DNA of 64,000 nt from Rhodocyclaceae bacterium. GTDB taxonomy: Bacteria; Pseudomonadota; Gammaproteobacteria; Burkholderiales; Rhodocyclaceae. Below the pieces are notes generated by a model. The model made no database searches, was not told the DNA's origin, and was given only the letters and a program-made list of their open reading frames with translations. The translations under genes and the position numbers were made by a program. Where the stretch lies: NCBI GenBank assembly GCA_016721505.1, contig JADKHX010000011.1, positions 1 through 64,000 on the forward strand, written 5' to 3'. Positions 35,683 to 43,802 of the stretch are shown here, piece after piece (position 1 is the stretch's first letter; each line of letters starts with the position of its first letter).

Positions 35683-37137
35683 ATGAATTTGTCGCGACAC
35701 TTACTTGTCATTGGTTTGCTGTGCCTCGCGCTGGCGGCGTGTCAGCGATTGGAAGCGCCTGATCGCGAAGGTGTGCTGGTAGTCGCTTTAGTGGCTGAGC
35801 CGTCCTATCAGCTCTCAGACGGAACTCAGGCCGATGGATTCACGCAAGATTTCGTCCGTTTGTTTGCCAAAAAACTTGGCGTGCCCGTGCGTTTTCATAT
35901 CGCGGCCGATGCATCTGAGTTGGCTGAGTTGGCTTTGCAAGGTCGCGTGCACTTAGCAGCTTTTCTTGATGCGGGGCCGGCGACCAAGGAGTTGAGCTTT
36001 TCAGTAACCTTAGGCACTCGGCCATTGTGGGTGGTGCAACATAGCGAATTGGTCGGGCCGCAATCATTGGCGGAACTTGATGGGCGAGAAATTCATGCAC
36101 CGATTGGTTCGACGGCGACTCAAGCGTTGTTGGCCTTGGCGCCGGATGTGCAGCCGAAGGTAATAGAAGTTCGTGATCACAATGAGATGGAGATTTTGCG
36201 CTGGCTGAACGAGGATCGCATCGCGCTGGCGGCGGTAGATGAACTTCATTTGCGTTTGGCGGCGAATCTGTATCCCGAGCTGGAAGCCGTCGTACGCCTA
36301 CCTGGTAGCCGAGATTTTCGCTGGGCGTTCGCGTCGGTGTATGGTCAGGATTTGCTCGAGATGGCGAACCAATTTATCATCGAATCGGAAAAAAATGGGG
36401 TACTACCAAGGCTGCGCGATCGTCATTTTGGTTATGTCCGTCGCATCGATGCCGATGGCTTGCAGAATTTCATCGACGATGCCAAAACTGTCTTGCCGCG
36501 TTATCGGCACCTGTTTCAGTTGGCACAGGAAGTCACTGGTTTGGACTGGCGCTTGATTGCTGCACTGGCCTACCAGGAATCGAAGTGGGATCCGCAGGCG
36601 ACCTCGATGACCAATGTGCGTGGCATGATGATGTTGACTGAGGACACGGCCGATGCGCTGCATGTGGATAATCGTTTGGATGCGATGCAAAGTATCCGAG
36701 GCGGCGCGCGATATTTGGTACAGCTGATGGATCAATTGCCGACTAGCGTGGTCGCCCCGGACCGGCTCTGGCTGGCGCTCGCCGCCTACAATTTGGGCAT
36801 GGGGCATATGAACGGCGGGCGTGCAATCGCGCTGAAGTTGAATAAGAATCCCGACTCCTGGTTCGACATGAAATCGGTCTTGCCTTTAATGTCACAACCG
36901 GCGTATTACGAGCGTTTGAAAAGCGGTCGTGCACGCGGCGGTGAAGCGGTGATTTTGGTAGAAAACGTGCGTAGTTATTACAGTTTGCTGGCGCATCTGG
37001 AGCCAGCGCATGTGCCGACCTTGAGTGTTACACCGACGGCGAAATTAAACGTAAAAATTCCGCCAGTTGGTGCTGACGATAAGCCGTCACGAATTCCTCA
37101 AGCGCCAGCCGTAATTCGTTCTGCGCCACCAAAATAA
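35683..37137 (+). CDS. mltF: Membrane-bound lytic murein transglycosylase F
   Basis: 484 residues from the ATG at 35683, which gives a lipoprotein signal MNLSRHLLVIGLLCLALAAC with lipobox LAAC; the longer in-frame start at 35623 would bury it. An N-terminal SBP3-like periplasmic domain (GVLVVALVAEPSYQL...QDFVRLFAKKLG) is followed by an SLT lysozyme-like domain (DWRLIAALAYQESKWDPQAT with catalytic Glu, then VRGMMMLTEDTADALHV, IRGGARYLVQLMD, LAAYNLGMGHMNGGR). It cleaves peptidoglycan with 1,6-anhydro ends at the outer membrane. The last about 25 codons hold a copy of the dispersed motif and overlap serS by 40 bp on the other strand. Confidence 0.94.
   Translation: MNLSRHLLVIGLLCLALAACQRLEAPDREGVLVVALVAEPSYQLSDGTQADGFTQDFVRLFAKKLGVPVRFHIAADASELAELALQGRVHLAAFLDAGPATKELSFSVTLGTRPLWVVQHSELVGPQSLAELDGREIHAPIGSTATQALLALAPDVQPKVIEVRDHNEMEILRWLNEDRIALAAVDELHLRLAANLYPELEAVVRLPGSRDFRWAFASVYGQDLLEMANQFIIESEKNGVLPRLRDRHFGYVRRIDADGLQNFIDDAKTVLPRYRHLFQLAQEVTGLDWRLIAALAYQESKWDPQATSMTNVRGMMMLTEDTADALHVDNRLDAMQSIRGGARYLVQLMDQLPTSVVAPDRLWLALAAYNLGMGHMNGGRAIALKLNKNPDSWFDMKSVLPLMSQPAYYERLKSGRARGGEAVILVENVRSYYSLLAHLEPAHVPTLSVTPTAKLNVKIPPVGADDKPSRIPQAPAVIRSAPPK
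37065..37087 (+). repeat. Dispersed bipartite motif inside mltF
   Basis: Left arm AGTTGGTGCTG, centre ACGATAA, right arm GCCGT; four centre mismatches to consensus, arms intact. Translated in frame it gives VGADDKPS in the disordered C-terminal tail of MltF. It ends 11 bp before the convergent serS stop. Confidence 0.7.
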
Positions 37138-38384
37138 GCCCGCAGCACGGCCGGAATCGTAATGCTGCCATCGGCGTTTTGGTAGTTTTCCAAAATCGCC
37201 ACGAGCGTTCGACCAATCGCCAGCCCGGAGCCGTTCAAGGTGTGAAGCAATTCCGGCTTATTTTTTTCATTGCGAAAACGCGCATGCATACGCCGCGCTT
37301 GAAAGGCTTCGTAATTCGAGCAGGAGGAGATTTCACGATAGGTGTTCTGTGCCGGTAGCCAGACTTCCAAATCGTAAGTTTTGGCCGCGCCAAAGCCCAT
37401 GTCGCCGGTGCACAATTTCACTTTGCGATAGGGTAGATCCAGCGCCTGCAATACGGCTTCAGCATGCCCCGTCAGTTCTTCCAGCGCCGCCCAGGATTTA
37501 TCGGGATGGACGATTTGCACCAGTTCCACTTTATCGAACTGATGTTGACGAATCATCCCCCGCGTGTCGCGGCCATAACTGCCAGCCTCGGAACGAAAGC
37601 ATGGCGTATGGCAGACAAATTTCAGGGGTAGTTTGTCAGCTGCAAGGATTTCATTGCGGACGATGTTGGTGACCGGCACTTCAGCAGTCGGAATTAAATA
37701 CATCACGCTGCCGTCGCCACGAACTATGCGAAATAAATCCTCTTCAAATTTTGGTAGTTGCCCCGTGCCGTGCATGCTTTCCGGATTGACTAAATACGGC
37801 ACCGAGACTTCAGTGTAGCCATGTTTTGAGGTATGCAAATCCAACATAAATTGCGCCAGCACGCGGTGCAAACGTGCGATACCGCCACGCATCAGCGCAA
37901 AGCGACTAGCGGAAATTTTCACCGCCGTTTCAAAATCCAGCCCACCCAAATTGCTGCCCAGATCAACGTGATCTTTGACCTCAAAATCAAATGCTCGCGG
38001 CCTGCCCCAGCGCAACACTTCTACGTTGCCGGTTTCGTCTTTGCCAACCGGAACACTCTCATGTGGCAGATTTGGTATCACCGCGACAAAGGCATCGAAA
38101 CGTGGCATCAATTCTGCCAGCGCGATTTCCGAGGCCTTTAACTCGGCACTCAGCTTGGAGACTTCGGCAAACACTGCCGCAGCAGGCTCGCCTCTGGCTT
38201 TCAAAACGCCCACGCGTTTGGACAAGCTATTGCGCTGCGCCTGCAAATCCTGGGTGTGCGTTTGCAGGTATTTGCGTTCCGCCTCAAGCGCTTCAAATGC
38301 CGCGGTGTCCAGCGTGACACCACGGGTGGCCAAGCGTTCGGCGACCATGGGGAGTTGGTTACGGAGGAGATGTATATCTAGCAT
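37098..38384 (-). CDS. serS: Seryl-tRNA synthetase
   Basis: 428 residues, full length for bacterial SerRS. The N-terminal tRNA-binding coiled coil (MLDIHLLRNQLPMVAERLAT...LKASEIALAELMPRFDAFVA) is followed by the class II catalytic core: motif 2 around PLKFVCHTPCFRSEAGSYGRDTRG and motif 3 LNGSGLAIGRTLVAILENYQ. It charges tRNA-Ser, including the one at 35482. Upstream rarA starts its reading 10 bp away on the same strand, so the order rarA-serS on the minus strand is an operon, a common arrangement. Its 3' end overlaps mltF. Confidence 0.97.
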   Translation of the reverse strand: MLDIHLLRNQLPMVAERLATRGVTLDTAAFEALEAERKYLQTHTQDLQAQRNSLSKRVGVLKARGEPAAAVFAEVSKLSAELKASEIALAELMPRFDAFVAVIPNLPHESVPVGKDETGNVEVLRWGRPRAFDFEVKDHVDLGSNLGGLDFETAVKISASRFALMRGGIARLHRVLAQFMLDLHTSKHGYTEVSVPYLVNPESMHGTGQLPKFEEDLFRIVRGDGSVMYLIPTAEVPVTNIVRNEILAADKLPLKFVCHTPCFRSEAGSYGRDTRGMIRQHQFDKVELVQIVHPDKSWAALEELTGHAEAVLQALDLPYRKVKLCTGDMGFGAAKTYDLEVWLPAQNTYREISSCSNYEAFQARRMHARFRNEKNKPELLHTLNGSGLAIGRTLVAILENYQNADGSITIPAVLRAYFGGAERITAGA

Positions 38385-38393
38385 TTTGAAAAC

Positions 38394-39716
38394 CTATTTG
38401 GATGTTTTCGCTTTGGCATCAAGTTGCCTCAAATGCGCAAGTTTATCGGCGATTTTCTGTTCCAGTCCGCGAGTCGTTGGTTGATACCAGTTTGGTTCGG
38501 TCATGCCATCGGGCAAATAAGTTTCACCTGCAGCATAGCCTTCCGATTCATCATGGGCGTAGCGGTATTGCGCACCGTAGCCCAGGTTTCTCATCAGTTT
38601 CGTAGGTGCGTTGCGCAAGTGTTCAGGCACCGCTTGCGAGTTATCTTTTGCTACAAATGCACGTGCGGAATTATAGGCGAGGTAGGCCGCGTTCGACTTA
38701 GGACAGGCTGACAAATACAGCACTGCATTGGCCAATGCCAACTCGCCTTCGGGACTGCCAAGACGTTCATAAGTCGCTGCGGCATTGAGCGCGATTTCCC
38801 ATGCGCGCGGATCGGCCAAGCCGATATCTTCAATCGCCATGCGTACGATGCGGCGTGCCATATAGAGCGGGTCGGCGCCGCCATCGAGCATGCGCACCAG
38901 CCAATACAGCGCGGCATCGGGATGCGAGCCACGCACTGATTTATGCAGCGCCGAGATTTGATCGTAAAACGCGTCACCGCCTTTGTCGAAGCGACGCAGA
39001 TCGGAGGCCAAAGTGGAATTTAGCCAGTTGGTGCTGATGACACGCCGTTGATTCTCAATCGGCAATGTCGCGACTGCAGTTTTGACTGTCTCTATGACAT
39101 TGAGCAAACGCCGCGCATCGCCATCGGCGTAGCCGAGCATGCGCGCTTTGGCATCCGGCTCAAAATCGGTGTCCGCCATGACTTGACGGCAAGCACGTTC
39201 GAATAGTTCGCCCAGCTCGTTAGTATCGAGGCTATTGAGCACATACACCGCCGCGCGAGACAGAAGCGCCGAGTTCACTTCAAACGAAGGGTTCTCGGTG
39301 GTGGCGCCGATGAAGGTAATGGTACCGCGTTCGACATAAGGCAGAAAGGCATCCTGTTGCGCCTTGTTGAAACGGTGCACTTCATCCACAAACAATATCG
39401 TCCGTCGTCCCTGTTCGGCCATCACTTGCGCCTGTTGCATCGCCTCACGGATATCTTTGACACCGGAAAAAACCGCCGAGAGTGCAATGAATTCGGCATC
39501 AAAACTATCTGCCATCAGCCTCGCCAAGGTGGTCTTGCCGACTCCCGGTGGCCCCCACAAAATCATCGAATGCGGTGTACCTGATTCGAACGCCATGCGT
39601 AGCGGTTTGCCCGGCCCGATCAAATGGCGTTGGCCAATCACTTCATACAGCGCGCGCGGGCGCATTTGCTCGGCCAGCGGCGCATGTTTGACAGTGCTTG
39701 GGAATAGATCGCTCAT
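38394..39716 (-). CDS. rarA: Replication-associated recombination protein A (MgsA/RarA AAA ATPase)
   Basis: 440 residues. Walker A at residues 55-62 (GPPGVGKT), Walker B LFVDEVHRFNKAQQDAFLP, sensor FIGATTENPSFEVNSALLSR, then the C-terminal tetramerisation domain (FYDQISALHKSVRGSHPDAA, GGADPLYMARRIVRMAIEDI, AYLAYNSARAFV). It acts at stalled replication forks and interacts with SSB. The junction between the AAA lid and the C-terminal domain (ENQRRVISTNWLNSTLAS) is encoded over a copy of the dispersed motif. It is upstream of serS. Confidence 0.95.
   Translation of the reverse strand: MSDLFPSTVKHAPLAEQMRPRALYEVIGQRHLIGPGKPLRMAFESGTPHSMILWGPPGVGKTTLARLMADSFDAEFIALSAVFSGVKDIREAMQQAQVMAEQGRRTILFVDEVHRFNKAQQDAFLPYVERGTITFIGATTENPSFEVNSALLSRAAVYVLNSLDTNELGELFERACRQVMADTDFEPDAKARMLGYADGDARRLLNVIETVKTAVATLPIENQRRVISTNWLNSTLASDLRRFDKGGDAFYDQISALHKSVRGSHPDAALYWLVRMLDGGADPLYMARRIVRMAIEDIGLADPRAWEIALNAAATYERLGSPEGELALANAVLYLSACPKSNAAYLAYNSARAFVAKDNSQAVPEHLRNAPTKLMRNLGYGAQYRYAHDESEGYAAGETYLPDGMTEPNWYQPTTRGLEQKIADKLAHLRQLDAKAKTSK
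39026..39048 (+). repeat. Dispersed 23-bp bipartite motif inside rarA, near-consensus copy
   Basis: Plus strand: AGTTGGTGCTG, centre ATGACAC, right arm GCCGT; one mismatch to consensus. rarA is on the opposite strand and reads RRVISTNW over it, in a poorly conserved linker. It keeps the TTTAGCC flank seen at other copies. Confidence 0.8.
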
Positions 39717-39815
39717 GCGCGAAGAATATCAGTCTCGACCCCAGAAGACTTAACGCGAGACGAAAATCCGCTGGCTATAATCAACTTTTCGCTGAATTAA
39801 TTTGAGGAGCCCACT

Positions 39816-40364
39816 ATGGGTCTTGATCGCGTCCCCTCTGGCATGGCATTGCCCAATGATTTCAACGTGGTGATTGAAATTCCCATGCATTCGGACCCCA
39901 TCAAATATGAAGTCGACAAGGAATCCGGCGCGATTTTCGTTGATCGCTTCATGTCTACCGCGATGCATTACCCGTGCAACTACGGCTACATACCCCACAC
40001 CATTGCCGGCGATGGCGATCCGGTCGATGTGCTGGTGATTTCGCAATTCGCTTTGCCGCCTGGCGTGGTGGTGCGTTGCCGGCCTGTCGGCGTGCTCAAA
40101 ATGACTGATGAAGCCGGCGACGATGCCAAGCTCTTGGCGGTGCCAGTGGATAAGCTCACGCCGATGTATTCAAACATCCACAAACCCACCGACATGCCGC
40201 AAATCATGCTCGATCAAATTTCACATTTCTTCGCGCATTACAAAGATTTGGAGCCGGGGAAATTTGTCAAAGTGAACGGCTGGTTTGACATCGAACACGC
40301 ACGAACCGAGGTGATGGAAGGTGTTGCGCGCTATGCGGATGCGAAAGATAAACCGGCGTATTGA
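39816..40364 (+). CDS. ppa: Inorganic pyrophosphatase
   Basis: 182 residues, the bacterial family I length. FNVVIEIPMHSDPIKYEVDK, FMSTAMHYPCNYGYIPHTIA, the signature DGDPVDVLVIS with three metal-binding Asp, and VPVDKLTPMYSNIHKPTDMP, then FFAHYKDLEPGKFVKVNGWF. It hydrolyses pyrophosphate in the cytoplasm and so drives biosynthetic reactions forward. GAGGAG is 7 bp before the ATG, and TATAAT at 39776-39781 is a likely -10 box. Confidence 0.97.
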   Translation: MGLDRVPSGMALPNDFNVVIEIPMHSDPIKYEVDKESGAIFVDRFMSTAMHYPCNYGYIPHTIAGDGDPVDVLVISQFALPPGVVVRCRPVGVLKMTDEAGDDAKLLAVPVDKLTPMYSNIHKPTDMPQIMLDQISHFFAHYKDLEPGKFVKVNGWFDIEHARTEVMEGVARYADAKDKPAY

Positions 40365-40415
40365 TAGCTGCACTTGTGTCTATTCCGGCACACGCAGGAA
40401 TGACTGCAATAAATC

Positions 40416-42035
40416 ATGACCCTACGCATCGCCATCGCTCAAATAAATCTTGCTGTCGGTGATTTGGCCGGCAATGCCAAACGAATTTTGGCGGCAGCTG
40501 ATGAGGCGCGTGCTTTAGGCGCGGATTTGCTACTCACGCCGGAGTTAGCGCTGTGTGGCTATCCACCTGAAGACCTGTTGTTGCGCGCAGATTTTTATCG
40601 CGCTTGCGCGCGCGAGCTCGATGATTTGGCGAAACGCTTGCCACTGCCGACCATCGTCGGGTATCCGCTAGCGGAGGATGGTCGTCACTACAACGCCGCC
40701 TCCTTGCTTGACGGCGGGAGTATCGTCGCGACTTGCCGCAAAACAAAACTGCCGAATTACCAAGTCTTTGACGAGCAACGCTATTTTGACTGCGGTGATG
40801 GCAGCACGGTGGTTGCTATCAAAGGTGTTCGTGTCGGCATTGCGATTTGTGAAGATATTTGGCATCCAGGCGTGGCCGAAGTGGCACGGGCGGCGGGCGC
40901 TGAGTTGCTACTGACTTTGAACGCGTCACCGCTACATTTGAACAAACAAGGCATGCGCTATGAGGTCGTGCGCGCACGCGCCTTGAGTACCCGCATGCCG
41001 ATAGTGTTTGCCAACCTGGTTGGCGGACAAGACGAGTTGATATTCGATGGCGCGTCATTTGCACTCAACGGAGACGGGCAGCTGACTCATCAAATGCCGG
41101 CGTTCGCGGAAGCTATCGCGGTGGTGGAGTTTGCCGCTGGAAAGTTACAAAACGGCGCGATTGCAGCTGGCCTGTCTGACGAAGCCGAAGTCTATTCGGC
41201 GTTGCAATTAGGTGTGCGTGATTACGTAGGCAAAAATGGTTTCCCCGGGGTCATCATCGGCTTGTCCGGCGGCATGGATTCAGCGCTGACACTGGCAATC
41301 GCGGTCGATGCCTTGGGTACTGACAAAGTCCGCTGCGTCATGATGCCTTCGCCCTACACGGCGCAAATGAGTCTCGACGATTCGCGTGAAATGGTGCGGC
41401 GGCTGGGTGTGCAATACGATGAAATTCCCATCGGCGCGCTGATGGATTTATACGGCGTGTCGCTAGCGGCAACTCTCAATGCGCTGGGGCCGAAACCCGC
41501 ATGGGATACGACAGAGGAAAACTTGCAAGCGCGGATACGTGGGATGCTTTTGATGGCCCTGTCAAATCGTACTGGGCGCATCGTGCTCACCACCGGCAAC
41601 AAAAGCGAAATGGCAGTCGGCTACGCAACACTTTACGGCGATATGGCGGGTGGTTTCGCGGTGATTAAAGATGTGTTTAAAACATTCGTCTATCGATTGG
41701 CGCACTATCGCAATGCGCTGTCCGAAGTCATTCCGCAAAACATCATTACCCGTCCGCCTTCGGCAGAATTAAAGCCCGGCCAAACCGACCAGGACAGCTT
41801 GCCTGCCTACGAAGTGCTCGATGCGATTATCGAAGCTTATATGGAGTTGGACGAGTCGCCACGGCAGATTATTGCCCGTGGTTTTAAGCCGGACGATGTG
41901 AAAAAAGTTGTCGGTATGCTCAAGAAAAATGAATACAAACGTCGCCAGTCACCCGTCGGTATCCGCGTCAGCCAACGCGGATTCGGCAAGGACTGGCGCT
42001 ATCCGATAACATCGGGTTACTTGGACGAATATTGA
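40416..42035 (+). CDS. nadE: Glutamine-dependent NAD+ synthetase
   Basis: 539 residues in two domains. N-terminal nitrilase-type glutaminase with the Glu-Lys-Cys triad E43 (LLTPELALCGYPPEDL), K111 (RKTKLPNYQVFDEQRYF) and C145 (GIAICEDIWHP); C-terminal NAD synthetase with the PP-loop GLSGGMDSALTLAIAVDALG and LTTGNKSEMAVGYATLYGDM. It converts nicotinic acid adenine dinucleotide to NAD+ with glutamine as nitrogen source. It is followed 42 bp later by glnB, a common pairing in betaproteobacteria. Confidence 0.97.
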   Translation: MTLRIAIAQINLAVGDLAGNAKRILAAADEARALGADLLLTPELALCGYPPEDLLLRADFYRACARELDDLAKRLPLPTIVGYPLAEDGRHYNAASLLDGGSIVATCRKTKLPNYQVFDEQRYFDCGDGSTVVAIKGVRVGIAICEDIWHPGVAEVARAAGAELLLTLNASPLHLNKQGMRYEVVRARALSTRMPIVFANLVGGQDELIFDGASFALNGDGQLTHQMPAFAEAIAVVEFAAGKLQNGAIAAGLSDEAEVYSALQLGVRDYVGKNGFPGVIIGLSGGMDSALTLAIAVDALGTDKVRCVMMPSPYTAQMSLDDSREMVRRLGVQYDEIPIGALMDLYGVSLAATLNALGPKPAWDTTEENLQARIRGMLLMALSNRTGRIVLTTGNKSEMAVGYATLYGDMAGGFAVIKDVFKTFVYRLAHYRNALSEVIPQNIITRPPSAELKPGQTDQDSLPAYEVLDAIIEAYMELDESPRQIIARGFKPDDVKKVVGMLKKNEYKRRQSPVGIRVSQRGFGKDWRYPITSGYLDEY

Positions 42036-42077
42036 ACGAATTGTGAACACTGTCAGTGGGAATACGGAGATTGCGCC

Positions 42078-42416
42078 ATGAAAAAAATTGAAGCAGTAAT
42101 AAAACCATTCAAGCTTGACGAAGTACGCGAGGCCTTGTCCGAGGTCGGCGTGACTGGCTTGACCGTGACTGAAGTCAAAGGCTTCGGTCGGCAAAAAGGG
42201 CACACCGAGTTGTATCGTGGCGCAGAGTACGTGGTCGATTTCCTGCCTAAAATCAAAATCGAAGTCGTCGTCGCCGATAGCACAGTGGAACCAGCCATCG
42301 AAGCTATCGTCAAAGCGGCGCGCACGGGAAAAATTGGCGACGGAAAGATCTTCGTTAGCTCAGTCGAGCAAGTGGTTCGTATTCGTACCGGCGAAACCGA
42401 CGAAGCAGCGATCTAA
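42078..42416 (+). CDS. glnB: Nitrogen regulatory protein P-II
   Basis: 112 residues. MKKIEAVIKPFKLDEVREAL, the T-loop with uridylylation site Y51 (GHTELYRGAEYVVDFLPK), and the B/C loops KAARTGKIGDGKIFVSSVEQ. It senses 2-oxoglutarate and ATP/ADP and is modified by GlnD, controlling glutamine synthetase adenylylation and NtrB. Its place next to the glutamine-using nadE fits; P-II binding to NadE is reported in other bacteria. Its stop overlaps the convergent DUF2789 gene by 4 bp. Confidence 0.96.
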   Translation: MKKIEAVIKPFKLDEVREALSEVGVTGLTVTEVKGFGRQKGHTELYRGAEYVVDFLPKIKIEVVVADSTVEPAIEAIVKAARTGKIGDGKIFVSSVEQVVRIRTGETDEAAI

Positions 42417-42646
42417 ATTCTTAGCGCCACATCCAGCGCATCGACCGCCGCCGCCCAGTCGGCATCAAGACGCACAGCGTCACACAAAAACTGCGCCTGC
42501 GCGCTGGTCCAAAAAGGCGCCTCAGTCAAGCGCACAGTGGTTGGTAAAGGGGCGTGCTTGGCGATGAATCGGGCGATGGCAATCGGATCACTAGCCAAAC
42601 CCAGTTGTTGAAACAACGCGGTGAACTGATGGCTAAAGGTTTCCAT
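42413..42646 (-). CDS. DUF2789 family protein
   Basis: 77 residues, all of the DUF2789 domain: METFSHQFTALFQQLGLASD, IARFIAKHAPLP, RLTEAPFWTSAQAQFLCDAV and DWAAAVDALDVALR. Function unknown; cytoplasmic, helical. It follows trxB by 8 bp on the minus strand and is probably co-transcribed with it. Confidence 0.85.
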   Translation of the reverse strand: METFSHQFTALFQQLGLASDPIAIARFIAKHAPLPTTVRLTEAPFWTSAQAQFLCDAVRLDADWAAAVDALDVALRI

Positions 42647-42654
42647 GGGATTGC

Positions 42655-43626
42655 TTATCCAGCGAGACCAAGACTATCCAAATACCGTTCTGCGTCCAGC
42701 GCCGCCATACACCCGGTGCCAGCGCTGGTAACGGCTTGGCGATAGATGTGATCTTGCACATCACCTGCGGCAAAAACGCCAGCGATTGAAGTTGCCGTTG
42801 CATCGCCTTTGTTGCCGGATTTGGTAATGATGTAGCCGCCTTCCATTGCCAGTTGTCCGGCAAAAATATCAGTGTTGGGTTTGTGCCCAATGGCGATGAA
42901 CACACCCTGCAAAGCAATTTCTTCGAGCGCACCGGTTTGTGCATGCTTAACGCGCATGCCGGTCACGCCCGATTTGTCGCCGAGCACTTCATCGAGCGTG
43001 GTGTTCCAGCGGATCTCAACTTTGCCTGCCTTTTCGCGCTCGAATAATTTGTCTTGCAGAATTTTCTCGCCACGGAATTTGTCGCGGCGGTGGACGACGG
43101 TGACCTTGCTGGCAATGTTGGACAAGTAAAGTGCTTCTTCGACTGCCGTATTGCCGCCGCCGATGACTGCGACTGGCTGGTTTTTGTAAAAGAAACCGTC
43201 GCAAGTCGCGCAAGCCGAAACGCCTTTGCCGGAGAATTTTTCTTCGGACGGAATGCCAAGATATTGCGCTGATGCGCCGGTAGCGATAATCAGCGCATCG
43301 CAGGTGTATTCGCCATTGTCACCAACCAAGCGAACAGGCTTTTCTTGCAGATGCGCAGTGTGAATGTGATCAAAAATCATCTCGGTTTCAAAGCGCGCCG
43401 CATGTTTTTCAAATCGCGCCATCAAATCCGGTCCTTGCACGCCGTCGGCATCGGCTGGCCAATTGTCTACGTCAGTGGTGGTCATTAACTGCCCGCCTTG
43501 GGCAATACCGGTAATCAATACGGGTTTGAGATTGGCTCGCGCGGCATAGACGGCGGCGCTATATCCGGCAGGACCGGAACCAAGGATTAACAGGCGAATA
43601 TGACGTGGCGCGGCTGGAGTAGGCAT
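42655..43626 (-). CDS. trxB: Thioredoxin-disulfide reductase
   Basis: 323 residues. FAD motif LLILGSGPAGYSAAVYAARA, redox-active C139/C142 in ACATCDGFF, NADPH motif VAVIGGGNTAVEEALYLSNI, and the final FAD-binding GVFAAGDVQDHIYRQAVTSA. It reduces thioredoxin with NADPH. It is divergent from ftsK, as in many betaproteobacteria. Confidence 0.97.
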   Translation of the reverse strand: MPTPAAPRHIRLLILGSGPAGYSAAVYAARANLKPVLITGIAQGGQLMTTTDVDNWPADADGVQGPDLMARFEKHAARFETEMIFDHIHTAHLQEKPVRLVGDNGEYTCDALIIATGASAQYLGIPSEEKFSGKGVSACATCDGFFYKNQPVAVIGGGNTAVEEALYLSNIASKVTVVHRRDKFRGEKILQDKLFEREKAGKVEIRWNTTLDEVLGDKSGVTGMRVKHAQTGALEEIALQGVFIAIGHKPNTDIFAGQLAMEGGYIITKSGNKGDATATSIAGVFAAGDVQDHIYRQAVTSAGTGCMAALDAERYLDSLGLAG

Positions 43627-43802
43627 GATGCGTGTCCAAAAGTGACTTTAGAAAGCAGGAAATTATAAGGTGGGGGCGATTTGAGAGAAAAAAAGAGGGA
43701 ATAAGGCGCACGAAGCTTTGGTTGTTCGAGGCGCAAAGGAATCGCGGAATCGGGATAATCAGCCAAATCCGTCGGCTGACGAACCCACGTTGGAAAAATG
43801 CC

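Noticed and set aside
43632..43802. N-terminal extension of ftsK by 57 residues
   Set aside because: The extension is basic, overlaps the trxB promoter region and is unlike FtsK; the ATG at 43803 gives the normal start.
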